Positions 1 to 5,817 of a stretch of DNA of 15,037 bases are shown here, piece after piece. The stretch is from positions 1 through 15,037 of the forward strand of contig JACNFQ010000029.1 of NCBI GenBank assembly GCA_014384545.1, read 5' to 3'. Each line of letters opens with the position of its first letter. Position 1 is the first letter of the stretch. A program made the position numbers and the translations under genes. Below the pieces are notes generated by a model, which did not search any database, was not told the DNA's origin, and saw only the letters and a list, made by a program, of their open reading frames with translations. Source of the DNA: a bacterium (lineage in GTDB: Bacteria > UBP7 > UBA6624).

Positions 1-1092
1 AAGGGATTTGGGGCTGAAAAAGGGGAAAGGCTTCGCCTTGTCGGAAAGGCGGGTGTCGTTCGAGATGGTGGCTTTGAGTTGGCTCGGCTAGAAGCGTGGT
101 CCGACCCTGTCTTTCGGACTGCAGCGGGCTTGGGAATCGCCCTCCTCTTGGCTTATGGGGGTGGGCGGGTCGCATCGGGCGACTTGACATTGGGGGGATT
201 AGCAGCTTTCTTACAATATTTTGCCTACTTGGTTTGGCCTTTCCTCGCACTCGGGTTCATGGTCAACCTCTATCAACGCGGCACAGCGAGTCTCATGCGC
301 ATCCAGGAACTTATTGATGAAGAGCCCGAGCCCAGACCGACAGGGCTATTGCCCAAAGGGAGTTCCATCAAGATAGAAAACCTCTCCTTTGCCTACCGCG
401 AAAACGACTGGGTATTGGAAGATATGAATCTTGAGATTCAATCGGGACAGCGGGTGGGTGTGGTAGGTCCCACAGGGTGTGGAAAGACGACCCTGTTTCG
501 CCTGTTGTTGGGGCTGTATCCATCCCCTGATGGGACACTACTGGTAGGAGGGGTCCCCCGAGAGCGGGTCGAGATTATGGCTTGGCGGCGGATGACCGCA
601 TGGTGCCCTCAGGACGCCATCACCTTCTCGGATACCGTCAGAAACAACCTGACCTTAGGTGCCAAGATTCCCGAAGACCAACTGTGGGAAGCGCTAGAAG
701 TTGCTGCGCTTGCAGGAGATGTCAGGTCGATGCCAAAAGGGATGGACAACAAAGTAGGAGAACGGGGCATTTCGTTGTCGGGGGGGCAACGGCAGAGGCT
801 TGCCTTGGCGCGGGCGGTGGCACAGTCCCGAGATGTTCTCCTCTTGGATGATGCACTTACAGCAGTGGATGCCGAGACTGAAGACAAGATTCATCAAAAT
901 CTAGAAGGAGTGATGGAGGGGAGGACAGTCGTCGTGGCGACGCACAGGTTATCTTCTATTCGAGGATTTGATCAGATATTGATTCTCGATATGTCGGGGC
1001 GGCAAATCGCCTTCGGTCCTCCAGACGACCTCATGGAAAAGAACGCCTCCTTCAGGAGAATGTGGCGGCTTTCCACGGGAGAGTCGTTATGA
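1..1092 (+). CDS. ABC exporter half-transporter, C-terminal part (degenerate catalytic site)
   Basis: The reading frame is open from base 1, so the N-terminus lies outside the window; about 363 residues are visible. They hold the end of a transmembrane domain (starting at a KGFGAE motif typical of these exporters, then hydrophobic helices) followed by a complete nucleotide-binding domain. Walker A is GPTGCGKTT (466-492), the signature is a canonical LSGGQ (775-789), Walker B is VLLLDD (835-852) and the H-loop His is in VVVATHRLSS. The residue after the Walker B Asp is Asp (850-852) where an active ATPase has Glu. This is the hallmark of the degenerate subunit in heterodimeric exporters of the YheI/YheH, BmrC/BmrD and TM287/288 type. 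It overlaps the next gene by ATGA, so the two are probably translated together as one inner-membrane exporter. The substrate cannot be deduced. Confidence 0.9.
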   Translation, partial: KGFGAEKGERLRLVGKAGVVRDGGFELARLEAWSDPVFRTAAGLGIALLLAYGGGRVASGDLTLGGLAAFLQYFAYLVWPFLALGFMVNLYQRGTASLMRIQELIDEEPEPRPTGLLPKGSSIKIENLSFAYRENDWVLEDMNLEIQSGQRVGVVGPTGCGKTTLFRLLLGLYPSPDGTLLVGGVPRERVEIMAWRRMTAWCPQDAITFSDTVRNNLTLGAKIPEDQLWEALEVAALAGDVRSMPKGMDNKVGERGISLSGGQRQRLALARAVAQSRDVLLLDDALTAVDAETEDKIHQNLEGVMEGRTVVVATHRLSSIRGFDQILILDMSGRQIAFGPPDDLMEKNASFRRMWRLSTGESL

Positions 1093-2885
1093 GGGGTTCC
1101 ATCGGTCCGGACACGGGCTCGGTCCCCCCCCAACCCCCCGGCGTCTTGTTGGCGTGGTTGTGGGGGAGGATGGGTCCCCACAAGAAGCTCCTCATCGCTC
1201 TCTTTCTCGCCATTGGTGGGATGGTCCTTGTGGAGGTCTTGCGCCCCTTGGTCATTCAGCGCCTTGTGGATGGACCACTTTCTCATCTCGGAGTTTCCCC
1301 CGACGAGATAGCAGAGACCAGCCAGAAAGCGATTCAGATGGGGTTGGTCTACTTGGGGCTTGTCTTGATTTCCTTCTGGTTTTCTTGGTGGAGTACAGGG
1401 TCGCTGGGACGACTGGCACACAAGGTGATGTTCGAAATGAGACGGGATCTCTTTGCCCATGTGGTTAATCTCAAGCCTGCTTTCTTCCAAAGAACGCCTG
1501 TGGGGGTATTGGTTCATCGCATTAGTAATGATGTGCGTGCGGCAAGTGATCTTTTTACTCAGGTCTTGAATACAGCAGTAAGAGACCTTCTTCTCATCTT
1601 AGGCGTTCTGATTGCGATGTTCCGCATGTCACCCATCCTTGCGATGTGGGTTCTTACTCCCTTGCCTTTGCTCCTTATGACGACACCTGCATTTGGTCGT
1701 TGGATTTTTCGGTTGTTTGATGTGATTCGAAACCGATCAACCCAGATGGTTATCTCTTTGAACGAGATTCTTAGGGGCTTGGGGTTGTTGCGAGCGTACG
1801 ACCGAGAGGGCGAGGCAGAAGAGAAGTATTTGGCACTCAACGAAAAGACCTACCAGGCCCATATGGAGAGCATCCGTGCCTTTAGTCTCTTTGATCCAGC
1901 AATCTCACTTTGTCGCTATGTTTCTGTGGCGATGTTGTTATGGAAAGGCATTCCAAGTATCCATACCGAGGCACTCTCCCTGGGTGTATTCATCGCCTTG
2001 TTGGCGTATATTCGCACCCTGTATCAACCTCTGCAGGATTTGGCTCATAAGTTCCATTTGGTTCAGAGTGCGTTGGCTGGCGTGGGCAAGGTGCACTGGC
2101 TCATCTCTGTGAATGAACCTGATTATCAGGGTGGAACAGGGAAAAGTCCTTGGCCCATGGAGGGGGGTCTCTTGGTTAAAAACCTCTCTTTCTCGTATAC
2201 AGAGGGAACAAGGGTTGTGGACGATCTCTCGTTCAATCTAGAAAAGGGGAAGAAACTCGCTCTTGTGGGCTCGACAGGTGCTGGAAAGTCAACCCTAGTC
2301 AAACTCCTGATGGCGTTCTACGAAGCTGACGAGGGAGAGATTTCGGTAGGAGGGGTAGATCAGAGGGAAGCGGGGACAGAGGGATGGAGAGGGGGGTTGG
2401 CGTATCTGTCTCAAGAGGTGACGCTTTTCAATCGCTCGGTTCTGGACAATGTCCGACTCCATGATGAGATTTCAGCAGATCGGGTTGAAGAGATCTTGGG
2501 ACATTTAGGTGCGTTGGAGAGATTCCAGTCTTTGCCCCAGGCGTTGGATACGGTCTTGGCAGAGGGAGGGAAGGACTTGTCGCTGGGAGAACGGCAATTG
2601 GTTTCGATTGCGCGTGCGCTTGCATTTGATCCAGAAATACTCATAATGGATGAAGCAACGAGCAGTATTGATCCAGAACTGGAGAATCTTGTAACCGAGG
2701 CGATGGATACGTTATTGGAGGGGAGAACCGCCATCTTGATTGCCCATCGCCTTTCAACGGTCAGAAAAGCAGATGAAATAGTTGTGATGCATGAAGGACG
2801 AGTCGTGGAAAGGGGAACACATTCAATGCTCATGGAGAAGAAAGGAAGGTACTACAGTTTGGTTCGACTCCAGCTAGCCACATAG
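1089..2885 (+). CDS. ABC exporter half-transporter, permease-ATPase fusion (partner subunit)
   Basis: A full-length half-transporter of 598 residues when started at the ATG overlapping the upstream TGA (ATGA). A GTG at 1062 in the same frame would add nine residues but lies deeper inside the previous gene. The N-terminal two thirds is a six-helix type I exporter domain; the C-terminal third is an ATPase. Walker A is GSTGAGKST (2268-2294), Walker B is ILIMDE with catalytic Glu at 2652-2654, and the H-loop is LIAHRLSTV. The signature reads LSLGERQ (2577-2597) rather than LSGGQ. Thus the non-canonical signature faces the Asp-bearing Walker B of the first subunit (one dead site), while the canonical LSGGQ faces this subunit's intact Glu (one active site). 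This fits the second subunit of a heterodimeric YheH/MdlB-like exporter for drugs, lipids or peptides. Confidence 0.92.
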   Translation: MRGSIGPDTGSVPPQPPGVLLAWLWGRMGPHKKLLIALFLAIGGMVLVEVLRPLVIQRLVDGPLSHLGVSPDEIAETSQKAIQMGLVYLGLVLISFWFSWWSTGSLGRLAHKVMFEMRRDLFAHVVNLKPAFFQRTPVGVLVHRISNDVRAASDLFTQVLNTAVRDLLLILGVLIAMFRMSPILAMWVLTPLPLLLMTTPAFGRWIFRLFDVIRNRSTQMVISLNEILRGLGLLRAYDREGEAEEKYLALNEKTYQAHMESIRAFSLFDPAISLCRYVSVAMLLWKGIPSIHTEALSLGVFIALLAYIRTLYQPLQDLAHKFHLVQSALAGVGKVHWLISVNEPDYQGGTGKSPWPMEGGLLVKNLSFSYTEGTRVVDDLSFNLEKGKKLALVGSTGAGKSTLVKLLMAFYEADEGEISVGGVDQREAGTEGWRGGLAYLSQEVTLFNRSVLDNVRLHDEISADRVEEILGHLGALERFQSLPQALDTVLAEGGKDLSLGERQLVSIARALAFDPEILIMDEATSSIDPELENLVTEAMDTLLEGRTAILIAHRLSTVRKADEIVVMHEGRVVERGTHSMLMEKKGRYYSLVRLQLAT

Positions 2886-2903
2886 AGAGGGGCAGGAATC
2901 AAA

Positions 2904-2944
2904 GGGGATTTAGGAGGGGGCACCCTCAAACCCTTCACATCCCC
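2904..2944 (+). terminator. Nested stem-loop after the ABC operon
   Basis: GGGGAT (2904-2909) can pair with ATCCCC (2939-2944), enclosing an inner hairpin GAGGG/CCCTC (2914-2918 with 2923-2927, GGCA loop). It begins 18 nt after the ABC stop codon and precedes the tRNA gene. There is no U-tract after it, so intrinsic termination is uncertain; it could be a Rho-independent remnant or an mRNA 3' end stabiliser. Confidence 0.3.
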
Positions 2945-2955
2945 ATAGTTTCTGG

Positions 2956-2984
2956 TGCTTGAGAGGGCATTCATAGAGGATAAT
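2956..2984 (+). promoter_or_regulatory. Possible tRNA promoter
   Basis: GATAAT at 2979-2984 is one mismatch from TATAAT and lies 11 nt upstream of the mature tRNA 5' end, a plausible place for a -10 box. At 17-nt spacing the -35 position reads TGCTTG (2956-2961), a poor match. Low confidence. Confidence 0.3.
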
Positions 2985-2994
2985 CCCCCCACCA

Positions 2995-3077
2995 GCCGGG
3001 GTGGCGGAATGGTAGACGCGCTAGGTTTAGGACCTAGTGTCCGAAAGGGCGTGAGGGTTCGAGCCCCTCCCCCGGCA
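2995..3077 (+). tRNA. tRNA-Leu, anticodon UAG
   Basis: An 83-nt cloverleaf. Acceptor GCCGGGG (2995-3001) pairs perfectly with CCCCGGC (3070-3076), followed by discriminator A3077. The D-arm contains TGGTAGACGC. The anticodon stem CTAGG/CCTAG encloses the loop TTTAGGA, giving anticodon TAG. There is a long class II variable arm, as expected for Leu. The T-arm is GAGGG/CCCTC around TTCGAGC (3053-3069). The 3' CCA is not encoded and must be added after transcription. It decodes CUA/CUG leucine codons. Confidence 0.96.
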
Positions 3078-3080
3078 AAA

Positions 3081-3199
3081 GGTCAGGAGATTCCCCCCAT
3101 GGGCGGCAGGAGTTCCCCCCCCATTGGGGTCAGGAGATTCCCCTCCATCGCCTTCAGTGGATTCCTCCCCATGGGCGTCAGGAGATTCCCCTCCATCGC
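3081..3199 (+). repeat. Five imperfect tandem copies of a ~24-nt unit
   Basis: Units lie at 3081-3104, 3105-3127, 3128-3151, 3152-3176 and 3177-3199, with lengths 24, 23, 24, 25 and 23. The core is GTCAGGAGATTCCCC followed by C/T-rich bases and CATGGGC or CATCGC. Copies 3 and 5 share a 24-base identical stretch; copies 1 and 4 share the CATGGGC ending, so the array seems to have grown partly as a two-unit (48-nt) block. It begins three bases after the tRNA-Leu 3' end. There are no spacers between units, so it is not a CRISPR. No convincing gene covers it. Confidence 0.85.
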
Positions 3200-3319
3200 C
3201 CTTTGGAATCGTGGCGGGAATGGGCGTCGGAATCGAAGAGTCGAGTCGCCTCCTAATCTGTATTGTGCTCAAAAAGAGTGAGTTGGTGGAACGAAGGGCG
3301 AACATGGAGCCAAGAAGCA
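3200..3319. other. Intergenic stretch with nothing recognised
   Basis: Between the repeat array and the sigma-operon promoter I see only short echoes of GGAATC and GAGTCGAGTCG, and no ORF with a ribosome binding site or RNA signature. It may carry upstream regulatory sites for the promoter at 3320-3328. Confidence 0.4.
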
Positions 3320-3328
3320 TGGTATAAT
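3320..3328 (+). promoter_or_regulatory. Extended -10 promoter of the sigma-factor operon
   Basis: TGGTATAAT is a perfect TATAAT (3323-3328) preceded by the TGn extended -10 element. No TTGACA-like -35 is present at 16-18 nt spacing, which an extended -10 tolerates. Transcription would begin near 3335, about 180 nt upstream of the first start codon. A TTGACA at 3354-3359 exists but has no matching -10. Confidence 0.55.
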
Positions 3329-3334
3329 CACTTT

Positions 3335-3514
3335 CTAAGCGGATGTGTTGGTGTTGACAGGGGTGTTTTTGCCTACCACCGCGAAGGATTTGCCTATTTA
3401 GGCTTTTTGCGGGGTAGTCGCTTTCTACACTACCTGGTCTTGAACAGTCAAGACCCTTGATTATTCTCACTAAGGGGTTCGCCCCTTGGCACGATCTAGG
3501 GAGGACTGTGCAAT
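3335..3514 (+). promoter_or_regulatory. Structured 5' leader of the sigma-factor operon
   Basis: Three stable hairpins can be read. (1) CTACC-A-CCGC (3373-3382) pairs with GCGGGGTAG (3409-3417), a 9-bp stem with one bulged A, enclosing a small GCCT/AGGC hairpin followed by TTTTT (3404-3408). (2) GGTCTTGA (3436-3443) pairs with TCAAGACC (3448-3455), loop ACAG. (3) AAGGGG/CCCCTT closes a UUCG tetraloop (3472-3487). TCAAG (3448-3452) can pair instead with CTTGA (3456-3460), so hairpin 2 has a mutually exclusive alternative. The Shine-Dalgarno AGGGAGGA (3498-3505) follows. No known riboswitch or 6S/SRP consensus is recognisable. It may be a cis-regulatory element or the precursor of a small RNA. 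Confidence 0.45.
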
Positions 3515-3637
3515 ATGGAAAGCGACATAAGTTATTCGCAGCGCGAGACAAGGGCTTTGGCCTGGTTCTTTATGCGGCGTATTCAGGTTGGATTAGAGAG
3601 GGTTCTTGAAGTTGCCCTTGAGGGAAGGGTAGCGTAA
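3515..3637 (+). CDS. 40-residue micro-protein coupled to the sigma factor
   Basis: Short ORF starting ATG at 3515 and stopping TAA at 3635-3637, whose last A is the first base of the sigma-factor ATG (TAATG overlap). A strong Shine-Dalgarno, AGGGAGGA (3498-3505), lies nine bases upstream, better than that of many longer genes here. The product begins MESDISYSQRE and ends VALEGRVA; the middle (WFFMRRIQVGLERVL) can form one amphipathic helix with basic and hydrophobic faces. It has no signal peptide and no cysteine. I do not recognise the family. It may be a translational coupling leader peptide, or a small protein that binds the adjacent sigma factor or RNA polymerase. The ribosome binding site and exact overlap argue for real translation; function is unknown. 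Confidence 0.6.
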   Translation: MESDISYSQRETRALAWFFMRRIQVGLERVLEVALEGRVA

Positions 3638-4515
3638 TGGTCCAGTACAACCCACTCTGGAAAAGAGCGAGAGCGATGAGAGACCTAGATAGGTCACTGC
3701 GCGAGCAAGGGTTTGACATCAACCATTCTCTGTTAGAAAGAGAAGAAGAAGACTTCTTACTAAGCCTTGCCCAAATCGGCGACGAGGAGGCGTTGGATTC
3801 CCTAGTGCGCCACAATGTGCGCCTCGTATTGGGGTTGGTCAACCAGTTCCTTGTCCGTGCAAAGCGTGTATCTGGGGAGGACCTCTTCTCTTTGGGAATC
3901 GAAGGATTTCTCCATGCTGTTCAGAAGTTCGACCGTGGTTCTGGCAATCGGCTCTCAACCTACGCCACCTGGTGGATTCGACAACGCTTGGGGCGGGGAT
4001 TGGAGACGACTGATTGGGGGGTCGTGCGCCCTCCCCCGAAAGCGATCAAGGTGTTGAGGAATCTCGCCCGTTATCTAGCTGGATGTGAAGAGAGGGGCGA
4101 TACCCCTTCCATTTCACGGATGGCTGCTGATTTGGGAGAATCGGTCCCCTCTGTTGAGAAGACACTTACTCTTATGGGCGGGTATTCTTCCCTCAACGAG
4201 CGTCTTGAAGAAGGTGGCGAAAGCCTTGAAGAGAGGTGGGGAGAAGAACCACTAGATCTTCTTGACGAAATAGAGGGTAGTGCGCTCATTGAACGCCTTT
4301 ACCTCGCCCTTGAAACACTACCAGAACTCCACAGAAAAATCATCTCCCTTCGAAGTGGTATTGGGGTGGAGAAGGTCTTATTTCAGCGCGAGATTGGGGA
4401 GATGTTTGGACTATCTCGTCAGCGTGTGGCATCGCTTGAGCAACAGAGTATGGAGATGTTGGGAGAGGTGATGGGGAAGAATCAACATGATCCCTCTCCC
4501 CAATTCGCCCATTAG
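3637..4515 (+). CDS. Divergent sigma-70 family (RpoD/RpoS/RpoH-like) RNA polymerase sigma factor
   Basis: A 292-residue protein with regions 2, 3 and 4 but no long region 1.1. Region 1.2/2.1 is around residues 32-72 (LEREEEDFLL, VRLVLGLVNQF). Region 2.3 keeps the melting motif YATWWIRQ (residues 109-116). Region 3 includes PSISRMAADLGESVPSVEKTL, and the region 4 helix-turn-helix is near residues 249-270 (FQREIGEMFGLSRQRV). Just after the conserved Gln116, the residue matching E. coli RpoD Thr440 is Gly, and the usual TIRIPVH run is replaced by WGVVRPPPKAI, so -10 recognition is probably altered. The start overlaps the micro-ORF stop; AGGGAAGGG (3621-3629) serves as ribosome binding site. It is most likely an alternative sigma factor. 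The regulon is unknown, and no anti-sigma factor of known type is adjacent. Confidence 0.85.
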   Translation: MVQYNPLWKRARAMRDLDRSLREQGFDINHSLLEREEEDFLLSLAQIGDEEALDSLVRHNVRLVLGLVNQFLVRAKRVSGEDLFSLGIEGFLHAVQKFDRGSGNRLSTYATWWIRQRLGRGLETTDWGVVRPPPKAIKVLRNLARYLAGCEERGDTPSISRMAADLGESVPSVEKTLTLMGGYSSLNERLEEGGESLEERWGEEPLDLLDEIEGSALIERLYLALETLPELHRKIISLRSGIGVEKVLFQREIGEMFGLSRQRVASLEQQSMEMLGEVMGKNQHDPSPQFAH

Positions 4516-4567
4516 GGGGCAGACCACAAGAGGCTAGGAGAGGGTGGAAGATGCCCCATTGCCCCCT
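4514..4567 (+). terminator. Possible terminator after the sigma gene
   Basis: AGGGGGCA (4514-4521) and TGCCCCCT (4560-4567) form an 8-bp stem with a 38-nt loop, starting in the sigma-factor stop codon. The T-run after it is short (TCATTTC). It may be a weak terminator or an mRNA end stabiliser. Confidence 0.35.
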
Positions 4568-4629
4568 CATTTCAACGACATAGTTTGGTCAAGAAAAGTG
4601 CGAGGTAAGGGAATAGTGAATAGTGAGTT

Positions 4630-4657
4630 GGCGCTCTAACCCCCCTAAACGAGCGCC
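4630..4657 (+). terminator. Inverted repeat upstream of the HD-domain gene
   Basis: GGCGCTC (4630-4636) and GAGCGCC (4651-4657) are perfect 7-base inverted repeats around a C-rich 14-nt loop, followed by TGACGCCCTTTT. It could terminate upstream transcription or act as an operator for the gene at 4711. No clear promoter was found in 4568-4710. Confidence 0.3.
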
Positions 4658-4710
4658 TGACGCCCTTTTCCCCTGAAAACCGAAGGAGGAGTGATAGGAT
4701 AAGAAAAGAG

Positions 4711-5787
4711 ATGAGTGGCACCCCAAAAAAAGGAGAAAAGGGAAAAGGAGATAAGATATTCGCTGTACGGAGGGTTTCGCTCCGAAAAACGAAGGCAGGA
4801 AAGAACTATTTAGACCTTCTATTGGCCAACAGTGAGGGCGAGATTGTGGGTAGGAAGTGGGATGTGAAAAGTAGGGATTCTTTGCCAGAGGTTGGGACAG
4901 TCATCGTAACGGAGGGCAAAGAGGATACTTATAACGATACTCCTCAGTGGATTATGACAAAATGGAAGGTTGCTGATAACAAAGAGAGAGAAGAGGCAGA
5001 GCTTGTTCCCTCTGTTGGCGGGGACCATGAAGCTAGATGGGAGAGACTGATTGAGGCAGCTAAGGGGATAAAGGCGGAGGGGCTAAGGGGGTTAACAGTT
5101 GCACTCTTTGAACAGAACAAAGAGAGTATTATGGGGGCGACAGCGGCAAAGATGATGCACAGCGCTGGTCGGGGGGGGTTGATGGAGCATGTGGACAGTT
5201 TACTGACGATGGCTAAGGGGCTGGGACCACAACTTGAGGGTGTAGATAGTGATTTGTTGGTGGCGGGCATCCTGTTGCATGACATCGGGAAAATTAGGGA
5301 AATGATGTGCGAGCCCGCTTTGGATTACACAACAGAGGGTCGGATGTTGGGGCATATTGTGATTGGATCTATGATGATTGATGAGGCGGCAAAGAAGAGA
5401 GGAATGCCCCAAGAAGAGGTCTTACCCCTTCTTCACTTGGTCGTTTCCCATCACGGTACGAAAGAGTTCGGTTCGCCCGTGGCACCGATGACCCCCGAAG
5501 CGGTTGCTTTGCACCACTTAGACAGCATAGATGCGAAACTAAACGCCATGAGTGGAAGTAAAGAGAAGGGCTTGTTTTGGCACAACAACTTGCGCCAATT
5601 TGTCTTTCTATCTCAGGAGGTCAGCAACAGTCAGGGAGAGAGCCCTGTGGATTCTGGATCAGAGAGCAACAGGACAGCCTCAAAGGAAGAGGAAGCCCCC
5701 TCAACACCCCGAACACCGACCCACCAAGGAGAGAAAGAGCCTAAGGATACCCCCTTGCCTAAGGAGGAATCGGGTGGCCTGTTTTAG
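4711..5787 (+). CDS. YhaM/CBF1-like OB-fold and HD-domain protein (probable 3'-5' exoribonuclease)
   Basis: A 358-residue soluble protein. Residues ~15-90 resemble a nucleic-acid-binding OB fold (KTKAGKNYLDLLLANSEGEIVGRKWDV). Residues ~135-290 are an HD hydrolase domain with His160 (MEHV), His190-Asp191 (HDIGK), His215 (LGHI), His247-His248 (SHHG) and Asp274 (SIDAK), the metal-binding set of the family. The OB+HD order and the EHV...LLHDIGK...GHI...SHHG series match Bacillus YhaM/CBF1, a 3'-5' exonuclease on RNA and single-stranded DNA. From about residue 300 a low-complexity Ser/Pro/Glu/Lys tail follows, which is not typical. GGAGGAG (4685-4691) is about 20 nt from the ATG, unusually far, and only AAGAAAAGAG precedes the start directly. 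The gene ends 30 nt before gyrA, so the two may be co-transcribed. Confidence 0.8.
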   Translation: MSGTPKKGEKGKGDKIFAVRRVSLRKTKAGKNYLDLLLANSEGEIVGRKWDVKSRDSLPEVGTVIVTEGKEDTYNDTPQWIMTKWKVADNKEREEAELVPSVGGDHEARWERLIEAAKGIKAEGLRGLTVALFEQNKESIMGATAAKMMHSAGRGGLMEHVDSLLTMAKGLGPQLEGVDSDLLVAGILLHDIGKIREMMCEPALDYTTEGRMLGHIVIGSMMIDEAAKKRGMPQEEVLPLLHLVVSHHGTKEFGSPVAPMTPEAVALHHLDSIDAKLNAMSGSKEKGLFWHNNLRQFVFLSQEVSNSQGESPVDSGSESNRTASKEEEAPSTPRTPTHQGEKEPKDTPLPKEESGGLF

Positions 5788-5817
5788 GGATAACAGACTG
5801 GACATAAGGAAGAATGA

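Noticed and set aside
972-1517. Minus-strand ORF of 181 codons across the ABC gene junction
   Set aside because: Opposite to well-supported ABC transporter coding sequence, with no start signals.
3081-3199. CRISPR array
   Set aside because: Repeat units abut directly with no unique spacers, and no cas genes are present.
2955-3281. Plus-strand ORF of 108 codons
   Set aside because: It contains the whole tRNA-Leu gene and the repeat array, so it is a chance open frame.
3078-3330. Integration site or mobile element next to the tRNA
   Set aside because: No integrase, no transposase and no duplicated tRNA 3' end were found in the window.
3354-3382. Second promoter with TTGACA at 3354-3359
   Set aside because: At 16-18 nt spacing the sequence is ACCACC-like, not a -10 box.
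3335-3514. 6S RNA, SRP RNA or a known riboswitch
   Set aside because: Hairpins are present, but I find no long single stem with a central bubble (6S), no SRP GGAA/AGCA core and no known aptamer consensus.
3027-3551. Minus-strand ORF of 174 codons with Gly/Asp/Ser repeats
   Set aside because: It runs antisense across the 3' part of the tRNA, the tandem array and the leader. Its repetitive product simply reflects the 24-nt (8-codon) unit, and there is no ribosome binding site or family similarity.
4691-4702. GTG mini-ORF (four codons) upstream of the HD gene as a regulatory leader peptide
   Set aside because: The Shine-Dalgarno abuts the GTG with no spacing, and the ORF is too short to separate from chance.
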